The position numbers were made by a program, and so were the translations under genes. DNA of 64,000 nucleotides from JAICMB01 sp035295125 (GTDB taxonomy: Bacteria > Acidobacteriota > Terriglobia > Bryobacterales > Bryobacteraceae). Below, piece after piece: positions 45,701 through 52,897 of the stretch. Location: NCBI GenBank assembly GCA_035295125.1, contig DATGJP010000008.1, forward strand, positions 62,001-126,000. The letters are read 5' to 3'. Below the pieces are notes generated by a model, which had not been told where the DNA came from, searched no databases, and worked only from the letters and a program-made list of their open reading frames with translations. Each line of letters begins with the position of its first letter. Position 1 is the stretch's first letter.

Positions 45701-48700
45701 CGACCCGACTCATCGCCACGGTGACAATAAGTTCGATTCAATCGCCGGGTGCGATTCCGGTTTCGGTTATCAACCCGGACCAGAAGACGTCGGGCTTCAT
45801 CGGGTTCATGGTCAGCGCGACCGTCACTGCAACGTGCTCCAACCTGCATTTCAGCGCAACGGTAGGTGGTCCGCTAACGGCGCCAAGAACGTGCGCGGTG
45901 GGCACGCTGCCTGCCGGCGGCGCGGTTACGATTTCGGAGATCCAGGGTAGCTGGCTTTCCGCGGCGATCGATAACGGAGCGCTTACTGTACATGCGAACC
46001 CCTCGGTATTGCCCGCCTCTACCTACAACGGCAGCATTACGTTGGCGGCGGATAGCGCAGCCAGCACGACAATCAAAGTCTCCTTGAGCATTTTGAGCGC
46101 GAGCGTTCTTTTCGTTCAACAGGGTCAGAAGCTCGTAGGGAACCCCTTTGCCGCCGGCGCGCAACAGGGGTTTTCGGCTGCTCTGTCGGGAGATGGGAAT
46201 ACTGCCGTCCTTGGCGCGCCTGGCGATAACGCCATGGTTGGGGGTGCGTTCGTATTCACGCGCGCGGCGGGCCAGTGGTCGCAGTTCGGTGGAGAACTTG
46301 TGGGCTCAGCGCCGGCAGGGTCGAGCCAACAGGGCTGGTCGGTTGCAATTTCCAATGATGGCAGCACAGCTTTGGTCGGCGGCCCGACGGATAGAGGCGG
46401 CGTGGGGACCGTCTGGGTGTGGATTCAATCGGCCGGACGCTGGAGCGAACAGGCGAAGCTGCAGGCGAGCGATGCAGTAGGAAACGCCGGACAAGGTTGT
46501 GCCGTGGCGTTGTCGGCGGATGGGAACACGGCTGCGATCGGGGGCTGTCACGATAGCAACGAGGCCGGCGCAGTCTGGATCTGGAAGCGTTCCGGGGGCC
46601 AGTGGAGCGAACAAATCAAGTTGGTGGGAACCGACGCGCCGGGGGGTGCGAAGCAGGGGTCGTCTGTTACGTTGTCGGCGGATGGCGCCACGATGATGGA
46701 GGGCGGGTTAGCCCAAGTCCTACTGGGACAGGATTTTGGAACCAATGCCTGGGCCTTCGCGTTCTTGAACGGAAAATGGACGCAACAGGATGGCCTGATA
46801 ATTCCGGGGATTTACGGACAGGTCGTTAATGTTGGATTGTCAGCGGACGGGAATACCGCTGTGGCCAACGCGTCTCAGGGCAGCGACATTGTGGCGGAGA
46901 TACTCACGAGATCCGGCGGTCACTGGGGAGGCGAAGTCGCTGTGTCTCCAATAGACGATCGGGTTACGTACGTCTTCCCACCGTACGACTCCAACGACTC
47001 GGCATTTGGCACGACGGTGGCGATCTCAGGCGACGGTGCTGCAGTCGTGATCGGGGTAGCGAATGACAATCTCGGGAACGGCGCGACCTGGCTATTCACG
47101 AAGTCGGGTGGCAATTGGCGGCAACAGGGCGGCAGAGTTTTCGGGACGGGAGCATCCGGCGCTGCGGGACAAGGCGCGTCGGTAGCCGTCTCGAATGACG
47201 GCCGCACGATCCTGTGGGGCGGCAATGCGGATAACGGCTTCACAGGGGCCGCGTGGGTGAGTGGGGTCTCGTACCCGGTCCCCGTCGTGACGAGTCTCAG
47301 CCCGCCCTCAGCAGTCGCCGGCGATGTTGGATTCACGCTTACCGTGAACGGAGCGCAGTTTGTTCCAGGCTCAGTCGTGACGTGGAACAACTCGCCTTTG
47401 ACCACGATGTATCGCGGCTCGAACCAGTTGACCGCGGCGGTCCCGGCAGGTGTGATCGCGTCGGTTGGATCTGCGTCAATCGCGGTTGTGAATCCGGACC
47501 AAGGCACTTCGGCCACGGCGACGTTCACCATTACGCAGCCAGTCTTCAATGTGCAATGCGCGCCGCCGTCGTTGAGTTTCGCGTATACCTCGGGAGGCGC
47601 CGCACCAACTCCTCAGAGCTGTTCCATCACAAGCACGCCCAGCGGAGTCGGCGTGACGGCGACGCCCACTCCGGGCGGAAGCTGGCTTGCTTCGTCGCTG
47701 AGTTCCGCCGTTACGCCTGCGAACTTGACCGTCGCGGTAAACACGGGCGGTTTGACGGCAGGCAGTTATTCGGGCAGTATTGCGTTGTCTTCGCCCATAG
47801 CGGCGGACGCCAAAATTCCCGTGACTCTTGCGGTGGTTGCCAGCGGGTCCGTGTTCGCGATTTCACCCTCGTCGTCGACCGTTCCCGCAGCGGGAGGCAG
47901 TGGTTCGGTCTCCGTGATCGCGAGTTTGAATGGCGCGGCGTGGCAGGCGAGCAGCAACGCTGCCTGGATCACCATTACATCGAACTCATCCGGAGCGGGC
48001 ACCGGTACGTTAAGCTATCGCGCCGATGCGAACACGTCCACATCTCAGCGCACGGGCACTATCACGATTGCCCGGCTGACGTTCATGCTGGTTCAGCCGG
48101 GCACGGCTGGGCTGGCGCTTCATCTCGTAACGCCGTGCCGCGTAGTGGATACTCGTGCTCCTGCCGGGCCTCTCGGTGGCCCTCTCATGCGTGGTGGGGA
48201 GACGCGTGATTTTCCGATTCTGTCGGGCGCGTGCGGGATTCCGGCATCCGCAAAAGCTTATTCGTTGAATCTGACAGCGGTTTCGACGCTGCCGGCGGTC
48301 TCGCTCAATTACCTGACGATCTGGCCAGGTGGCGAGAGTCAGCCAGCAGTATCGACATTGAACGGCGCGGGCACCTCGAATGCAGCGATCGTGGCAGCGG
48401 GAGCAAACGGATCGATTAGCGTGTTCGCCAGCGATGAGACTGATTTGACTATTGACGTGATTGGCTATTTCTCGCCGCCGGACGCCACGGGATTGGCTTA
48501 TTTCCCGCTAACTCCTTGCCGGGTGGCTGAACCGGTCCTGGCGGCAAACGAGACTCGCGCCGTTTCGATTAGCGGCAACTGCGGCATTCCGTCGAACGCT
48601 CAAGCGTATGCCATGAACGTAACTTCTCAACTTGGGTCTTATCTGCAAAGCGTGACCGTATGGCCGGCTGGCCCGAGCCAACCAGATGTTCCAACTCTGA

Positions 48701-49221
48701 ACCAGACGCTTAACGTGGTCCCGACGTCCAACTTCACAATCATGCCCGCCGGACCTGCTGGCGCGATTGATATTTCCGTATCCGGCAATACGTCTCTCCA
48801 GTTGGATGTCACGGGTTATTTTGCTCCATCGGGGGCCGGATCGTTATTCTTTGCTCCTGGGGCGCTTTTCTTCTATCCGGTGGCACCCTGCCGCGTCGCC
48901 GATACCCGCGGACCGGTGGGCCCGTTTGGCGGCCCCGCACTGGTAGATGGAGTCAAACGGGATTTCCCAATTCCGTTGAGCGCTTGTGGCCTGCCTGCTT
49001 CGGCACAGGCTTATTCATTCAATTTTGCGTCGGTCTATGGAGAGACGAACCTCACAGTATGGCCTCAGGGGATGCCGCAGCCACAGATGTTCACAATCAC
49101 TTCCGAAAGGCCTGCGGCGAACGCATCGATCATTGCCGCGGGGTTGAACGGCGGCATTTCGGTTGTCGCGGTCAGCGCGATGCATTTGATTATCGATACA
49201 AACGGGTATTTCGCTCCTTAG
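42718..49221 (+). CDS. giant secreted modular protein B: three 7-bladed propellers with TIG/BACON spacers, 3 C-terminal modules
   Basis: A 2167-residue paralogue of protein A, with a signal peptide (LSLILLIGHAGVAVAQ). By eye: propeller 1 (about 22-396), TIG and BACON-like (401-577), propeller 2 (581-943), TIG and BACON-like (948-1126), propeller 3 (1130-1517), TIG and two BACON-like domains (1521-1793), then three C-terminal modules (1798-2167). All three propellers have seven blades, and blade 4 is recognisable in each by TLIESG or a variant such as TLVEGG or TMMEGG. Compared with A it lacks the leading TIG/BACON but has one extra propeller unit, so units were gained or lost as blocks. The second C-terminal module has lost the DTR motif (CRVAEP). 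A surface or extracellular binding role is likely; nothing enzymatic is seen. Confidence 0.85.
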   Translation: MQSKIGLSLILLIGHAGVAVAQYTQQGPKLVGEPQVAGARQGYAVAISGEGNTAIIGAPRDNASPSLTPGLVGGAFVFVRAAGRWVQDGEELVGYPTVGDSKQGYSVALSSDGTTALVGGPYDNNYTGAAWVWVRTGQHWTLQAKLVATDNVQAASGQGLAVSLSADGNTAAIGAPGESAVWIWTRSGTQWSEQAKVVGTGGYGHQGRTVALSGDGVTLVEGGVDYSLDYSTKIAKAHSLGGTWLLARTGDQWTQQGFVSLDITSTSFYPQAAAISADGNTALISSLGTWIWKRSAGQWTQQTQLVNSGAVIFPQSIALSADGATACTVIGTIQVFSQKGDQWTQQESSLTGTEGVGFYSQPLTVSVSADGSTLISGNPADNNDLGSAWVFANRTTASNAPAIADVSPGSVPAGAPFTLTVDGSNFVAGAVVQFGGTALTTTFVNANRLQATVPPAATAIPGFSAAVVVNPDGQQSNTFPFAVMGSLNVQCATFPLVFQTVIGETVTGPQGCKVGTSPPGGEVRVVGASTWLSTSLASGILTVAANPAGMRPGDYNGEIDVSGAGQTSAIGVALYLAPATASYIQQGPKLTFPQLSGAMQGYAVAISGDGNTAILGTKSSQPGTFLVFTRSGGVWSPETARLPLSGSPDVQGASVALSYDGNIALVGVPSDVGGVGAVSVFVRSGGQWMLQAKLSADDHAGASGQGSSVSLSADGNTAAVGGNLDNNGAGAVWVWTRSGAQWTEQAKMIATGDANASAQGSAVAVAADGSTLIESGVDFTPYPYEYGAAWVFALSEGQWKQQGPNLYYAPVLGLSAPAVAISGDGNTAIMGTDGGVILLVRSSGQWLYSNPAGPSGPAVSISADGSIAVVGNPANQSNGSVWTFARSEDRWILMPNELDGAGAIGSPQFGSSVAVSADGSTILVGGPGDDNGTGAAWVFAAGVTSNPAPLVASISPTSAAVGTAGFTLTVNGSNFVSGSTVQFGGVALFTTYVGPTRLIATVTISSIQSPGAIPVSVINPDQKTSGFIGFMVSATVTATCSNLHFSATVGGPLTAPRTCAVGTLPAGGAVTISEIQGSWLSAAIDNGALTVHANPSVLPASTYNGSITLAADSAASTTIKVSLSILSASVLFVQQGQKLVGNPFAAGAQQGFSAALSGDGNTAVLGAPGDNAMVGGAFVFTRAAGQWSQFGGELVGSAPAGSSQQGWSVAISNDGSTALVGGPTDRGGVGTVWVWIQSAGRWSEQAKLQASDAVGNAGQGCAVALSADGNTAAIGGCHDSNEAGAVWIWKRSGGQWSEQIKLVGTDAPGGAKQGSSVTLSADGATMMEGGLAQVLLGQDFGTNAWAFAFLNGKWTQQDGLIIPGIYGQVVNVGLSADGNTAVANASQGSDIVAEILTRSGGHWGGEVAVSPIDDRVTYVFPPYDSNDSAFGTTVAISGDGAAVVIGVANDNLGNGATWLFTKSGGNWRQQGGRVFGTGASGAAGQGASVAVSNDGRTILWGGNADNGFTGAAWVSGVSYPVPVVTSLSPPSAVAGDVGFTLTVNGAQFVPGSVVTWNNSPLTTMYRGSNQLTAAVPAGVIASVGSASIAVVNPDQGTSATATFTITQPVFNVQCAPPSLSFAYTSGGAAPTPQSCSITSTPSGVGVTATPTPGGSWLASSLSSAVTPANLTVAVNTGGLTAGSYSGSIALSSPIAADAKIPVTLAVVASGSVFAISPSSSTVPAAGGSGSVSVIASLNGAAWQASSNAAWITITSNSSGAGTGTLSYRADANTSTSQRTGTITIARLTFMLVQPGTAGLALHLVTPCRVVDTRAPAGPLGGPLMRGGETRDFPILSGACGIPASAKAYSLNLTAVSTLPAVSLNYLTIWPGGESQPAVSTLNGAGTSNAAIVAAGANGSISVFASDETDLTIDVIGYFSPPDATGLAYFPLTPCRVAEPVLAANETRAVSISGNCGIPSNAQAYAMNVTSQLGSYLQSVTVWPAGPSQPDVPTLNQTLNVVPTSNFTIMPAGPAGAIDISVSGNTSLQLDVTGYFAPSGAGSLFFAPGALFFYPVAPCRVADTRGPVGPFGGPALVDGVKRDFPIPLSACGLPASAQAYSFNFASVYGETNLTVWPQGMPQPQMFTITSERPAANASIIAAGLNGGISVVAVSAMHLIIDTNGYFAP

Positions 49222-49263
49222 CAGCAGCATAGCGGCGACCACCGGAAACTCTCGGGTTGGAAA

Positions 49264-49324
49264 GGTCGGACAGGCGTTTTCTTGGTCCTTTCTCGCTGGA
49301 GTCCAAAGGCAGCCTGCCCTCCCC
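49264..49324 (+). repeat. family 1 palindromic repeat, degenerate copy 5
   Basis: Begins GGTCGGACAGGCG, continues TTTTCTTGGTCCTTTCTCGC and GGAGTCCA, and closes with GCCTGCCCTCCCC. The order of blocks is that of copy 4, with several mismatches. It lies after giant protein B, between convergent genes. Confidence 0.6.
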
Positions 49325-49359
49325 TTCCCCATCCTCAAGCCGTTGGCGAAGACGGTTTC

Positions 49360-50391
49360 CTAGTCCAGGCGCCAGGTTCGACCGAACCAAAACACGGAAG
49401 CAGCGTAGGCCAGGGCGGTTGCCAGAAGCACTAGGGGACCGGCGTCACGCTCGGCGAATCCCAGGGCTACGCCTCCTACGGCTTGCAGCAGGCCTACGGG
49501 GAGCATGCGGCCTCCGACAAATCGCCAGCGATGTTGAGGGAGTTGCAGGTTGAGCGACGAGTAGTGACCTACTGCTAGTGCCCAAAGGCCGAAGGTTATT
49601 CCAGGCCCTGGGCTAAGGGGCAGAACCAGAACAAATAGGACCGCCAGGAATGCGATGCCTTTCGCCAGCAGAATCTCCCAGCCGTGCAGCGGAAGCAGGC
49701 GATAGCGCATCATGCCGTAGTCGGCGTCGAGTGCGAATAGGGACTGGCCGTAGGTGCTGAGGGCCAGGGCCACGAGTACCGACAGAATCGGAAGGGCGTG
49801 GGGATCGGGATGATCGCCCAGGAATCGGTATGCCAGACCTCCGGCCGACAGGAGAAGCGCGATGTAGGGGTCCAGGACACTGAGCAGTTCGCGGGCATCC
49901 TTGCGGATGAGGCCGCCGAGACGTCCGGGAACGGGCGGGACGTAGCGCAGGAGGTTCCAATGTGGTGAGTGCTGGGCGGCTCGGCGGCTCCAGGCTCCCG
50001 CTATCTGGATGGCGGCGGCTAACGAAACGAAAGCGACCGCGACAGTGGCACTCGCGGTTCTAATGATGAGGAAAACAGTGATCCAGACAAGTGGGCTGAA
50101 TGCCAGGCTGCTCAGGCGCAGTGCGAGGGCTTGGCCGTGGGAGAGCGGCCACAGCGCGAGGCGCTGAGGTGGGATGCGCGCCAGGGGGTCGGAAGAAAGG
50201 GGGAACATCATGATGAAGCCGAGCAGGAGGAGCAGGGGCTCGGCGCTTTTCGGCTCGACTCCGCTGACGAGCGCTCCCCAGATCAGGAGGGCGACGAAAA
50301 GGAAGAAGTTGTTGACCTTAATGGATTGGAAAGTGCCAAGGTCACGGAGGGCTACGCGGCGGAGGGCGGACAGGATGGCGTAGAGGGGCAC
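49360..50391 (-). CDS. multi-pass membrane protein, ABC-2-permease-like
   Basis: A 343-residue protein with about ten hydrophobic segments (NNFFLFVALLIWGALVSG, PLLLLLGFIMMFPLSSDPLA, LAFSPLVWITVFLIIRTAS and others near the end). The early motif MMFPLSSDPLARIPPQRLALWPL resembles membrane parts of ABC-2 export systems where LxxLPxxxxxx linkers occur, but no ATPase gene is adjacent. I cannot name a family with confidence. Its start ATG 50391 lies 24 bases from a family 1 half-repeat, and the gene is divergent from the redox operon. Confidence 0.65.
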   Translation of the reverse strand: MPLYAILSALRRVALRDLGTFQSIKVNNFFLFVALLIWGALVSGVEPKSAEPLLLLLGFIMMFPLSSDPLARIPPQRLALWPLSHGQALALRLSSLAFSPLVWITVFLIIRTASATVAVAFVSLAAAIQIAGAWSRRAAQHSPHWNLLRYVPPVPGRLGGLIRKDARELLSVLDPYIALLLSAGGLAYRFLGDHPDPHALPILSVLVALALSTYGQSLFALDADYGMMRYRLLPLHGWEILLAKGIAFLAVLFVLVLPLSPGPGITFGLWALAVGHYSSLNLQLPQHRWRFVGGRMLPVGLLQAVGGVALGFAERDAGPLVLLATALAYAASVFWFGRTWRLD

Positions 50392-50415
50392 GCTATCAGG
50401 GTAAGCGGAAAAAAT

Positions 50416-50441
50416 CGGGGAGGCGAAACCGCCTGCCCCAC
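50416..50441 (-). repeat. family 1 half-repeat, copy 6
   Basis: Only the core is left: GGGGAGGCGAAACCGCCTGCC on the plus strand, reading GGCAGGCGGTTTCGCC on the minus strand. It lies between divergent genes, upstream of the redox operon promoter. Confidence 0.6.
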
Positions 50442-50522
50442 GTCTTTAGACCGAGCGGTCGGTAGGCGCACGTATAATATTGCAAAGAAGAATGTAAACC
50501 GTTTGGACAACCGTTGGTGGGG

Positions 50523-50580
50523 TTGACATCCGAGTTGCGAAACACTACACTCTCCATGATGTGACACGTGTCTAAGGAGC
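50523..50580 (+). promoter_or_regulatory. promoter, palindrome and ribosome site of the redox operon
   Basis: TTGACA (50523-50528), 17 bases, TACACT (50546-50551) make a good sigma-70-like promoter. The palindrome GACACGTGTC at 50563-50572 lies just after the expected transcription start and could be an operator. AAGGAG at 50575-50580 is the ribosome site, with a six-base spacing to ATG 50587. Confidence 0.65.
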
Positions 50581-50586
50581 TGCGTC

Positions 50587-51990
50587 ATGACGGATGGGAA
50601 ATTCTGTGTTACCAGAATCGGAGCGGGGATACTGGCGTTGGGTGCTCTTCTGGTGCAGCCATGTTTGACTGCTGGCGACACCAAGTCGGTCGCCACACAA
50701 CCGCAAACCAAAGTAACTTTCGCGAAGGACATTGCGCCGATTTTTCAAGCCAAGTGCGAGGAGTGCCATCGTAACGGGTCGATGGCGCCGATGTCCCTTG
50801 TCACGTACGAGGAGACGAGGCCCTGGGCAAAGTCGATTCGCGAACGAGTGATCCGCCGGCAGATGCCGCCCTGGCACCTGGATAAGACCGTCGGCATTCA
50901 GAAGTTTGCGAACGACCGGTCATTATCCGATGCCGAGATCGATACCATCGTTCACTGGGTGGACGCAGGCTCGCCGCAGGGCAATCCGAAAGACATGCCG
51001 GCGCCCAAAGTTTGGCCCAATGACGACGGATGGATTTTGGCGAAGCAGTACGGTCCTCCAGACCTGGTGATCAAGTCGGAGCCCTACACGGTTAAGGCGC
51101 AGGGACAGGACCAGTGGTGGAAGCCGTGGACAGAAATCCCCATCACGGAAGCGCGCTGGGTCCGCGCTGTTGAGATGCGTCCGGGCACGCCTGCCGGGCG
51201 CCGTGTCACACATCACGCCTTGGCGCGGTTGATTCAGGAAGAACAGAATGCCACGGTTCGCGGCGTTTCCGCCGACGATACCAACGGCGCGGCGACCGCC
51301 GGCGCCGCATCGGGCGGACTGCTGATGGAATGGGCCGTCGGCAAGAACTACGACATTTATCGCCCTAACACTGGCAAGCTGCTGCTGCCGGGTTCGCGCA
51401 TCTGGTGGGACATTCACTATCATTCAGTGGGCGAGCAGGTCCGCGATCACGTGGAGCTCGCCGTGTATCTGTATCCGAAGGGCGAGGTGCCGAAGTATCG
51501 AACCTATCTGACGCTTTTCGGTGCGACACCGCTGCAGGGCGGACGTTTGGATATCCCGCCAAACACGGTTGCCGAAACGCAGGGCTTCCATGTGCTGGCG
51601 CGTCCGGCGCGGCTCGAGAATTTCCAGCCGCACATGCATCTGCGGGGCAAGGCGATGTCGATGGAGGCGATCCTGCCCGACGGCACCACCGAGATGCTGA
51701 GCTACGTCAACAATTTCAATTTCAACTGGATGAATAATTACATCTACGCGGAAGACGCCGCGCCGGTGCTGCCGAAAGGCACTATCATCCACGTGACCGC
51801 GTGGCACGACAACACGCGAGCGAACCCCGCCAATCCCGATCCCGATCAATGGGTCGGGTATGGGGACCGGACGGTTGACGAGATGGCGCACGCCTGGGTC
51901 AACGTTACTTATATCAGCGACGAAGACTACAAGGAATGGGCCGCTCAGCACAAGCCGAAGCGTCCCGGCGCCCGGGCATCTCTGCAGTGA
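50587..51990 (+). CDS. exported cytochrome c with copper type II monooxygenase-like domain
   Basis: A 467-residue exported protein. After the signal peptide a cytochrome c-like domain holds one heme motif, CEECH, in FAKDIAPIFQAKCEECHRNG, with MPPWHLD as a possible distal ligand region. The remainder has the beta-sandwich pattern of copper-dependent PHM/DBM monooxygenases: VTHHALARLIQE, WWDIHYHSVGEQV and FQPHMHLRGKAMSMEA supply His-rich metal sites. Proteins of this build are common in acidobacteria and are usually annotated only as cytochrome c. It begins the redox operon, and its stop overlaps the start of the next gene (GTGA). Substrate unknown. Confidence 0.8.
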   Translation: MTDGKFCVTRIGAGILALGALLVQPCLTAGDTKSVATQPQTKVTFAKDIAPIFQAKCEECHRNGSMAPMSLVTYEETRPWAKSIRERVIRRQMPPWHLDKTVGIQKFANDRSLSDAEIDTIVHWVDAGSPQGNPKDMPAPKVWPNDDGWILAKQYGPPDLVIKSEPYTVKAQGQDQWWKPWTEIPITEARWVRAVEMRPGTPAGRRVTHHALARLIQEEQNATVRGVSADDTNGAATAGAASGGLLMEWAVGKNYDIYRPNTGKLLLPGSRIWWDIHYHSVGEQVRDHVELAVYLYPKGEVPKYRTYLTLFGATPLQGGRLDIPPNTVAETQGFHVLARPARLENFQPHMHLRGKAMSMEAILPDGTTEMLSYVNNFNFNWMNNYIYAEDAAPVLPKGTIIHVTAWHDNTRANPANPDPDQWVGYGDRTVDEMAHAWVNVTYISDEDYKEWAAQHKPKRPGARASLQ

Positions 51991-52844
51991 TACATCAAAA
52001 CTGGCGCAAATTGTTCTCGTGCGCCGCGTTGATTGCTGGACTGGCGTTTGCGGATCAACTCCCCATGGAGCCTCCGCACAATGCCGGGCAAAGCATCACG
52101 GGCGCATTTGAGGGATGGTACAGCAATCCCGACGGGACCTCCACGATCCTGGTCGGTTACTTCAACCGGAATCTGCAGCAGGAGCTGGACATTCCGATCG
52201 GGCCGAACAACAAGATCGAGCCGGGGCCGGCGGACCAGGGGCAGCCCACACATTTTCTGCCGGGGCGGCAGTGGGGCGTGTTTACGATCACGGTGCCGAA
52301 GGACTTTGGCGAGAAAAGACTGAATTGGACGATCGTGGCGAACGGAAAGCCCACGGTGATTCCACTGGACGTGAATCCGCTGTACATCGTGTCGCCATTT
52401 GTCGACGCGGGTGGAAATACGCCTCCGTTCATTGGCTTCGATCCCACCGTGAAGCCGATGTGGGGGCCTCCGCGCGACATTTCCCGAAGCTTTACGACCT
52501 CTGTGGCGTCACCGCTGGAACTTCCCGTATGGGTTGCGGACGATGCCAAAAACCCTTATTCCATGGGCAAGCTTCCGATTCCGGTGGTGCTGCTGACATG
52601 GAGCAAGTTCCGCGGGCCGGGCGATGTGAAGTTCAGCAGCGCCAAGCCGCGGGTGGAAGAGATGCCCTGGAAGGCGCCGTCGCCTGCCGTATTCACGGGC
52701 AAGGCATCGACCACGGCGACGTTCAGCGAACCGGGCGAATACGTTCTCGAGATCGTCGCGAACGATTGGTCCGGAGACGGCGGCCGGGGCTTTCAATGCT
52801 GCTGGAGCACCGCTCAGGTGAAAGTTTCCGTTACCAAACCGTAG
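51987..52844 (+). CDS. exported protein, unknown, in redox operon
   Basis: GTG 51987 overlaps the preceding TGA and begins a signal peptide (KLFSCAALIAGLAFADQ). The 285-residue product is beta-rich, with WYSNPDGTSTILVGYFNRN near the start, an Ig-like tail ending in STTATFSEPGEYVLEIVAND and two cysteines in FQCCWS. I do not recognise a catalytic site. The tail resembles PKD or Ig-like binding domains. Its place between the cytochrome-monooxygenase and the PQQ dehydrogenase suggests an accessory or substrate-binding role. The longer frame to 51936 lies inside the previous gene. Confidence 0.7.
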   Translation: MIHQNWRKLFSCAALIAGLAFADQLPMEPPHNAGQSITGAFEGWYSNPDGTSTILVGYFNRNLQQELDIPIGPNNKIEPGPADQGQPTHFLPGRQWGVFTITVPKDFGEKRLNWTIVANGKPTVIPLDVNPLYIVSPFVDAGGNTPPFIGFDPTVKPMWGPPRDISRSFTTSVASPLELPVWVADDAKNPYSMGKLPIPVVLLTWSKFRGPGDVKFSSAKPRVEEMPWKAPSPAVFTGKASTTATFSEPGEYVLEIVANDWSGDGGRGFQCCWSTAQVKVSVTKP

Positions 52845-52897
52845 TTTGTGAATTACAATGATCCGATAGTTGTCCCCGCAGACCCAGGAGCCGAATC

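Noticed and set aside
37990..47270. regularly spaced DNA similarity resembling a repeat array
   Set aside because: Spacing is about 135-170 bases and in frame; it results from propeller blades, not from a CRISPR array. No identical short repeats with unique spacers occur anywhere in the window.
49222..49359. possible rho-independent terminator after the giant-protein pair
   Set aside because: The only palindrome there is the degenerate family 1 repeat, and no T-run follows its stem.
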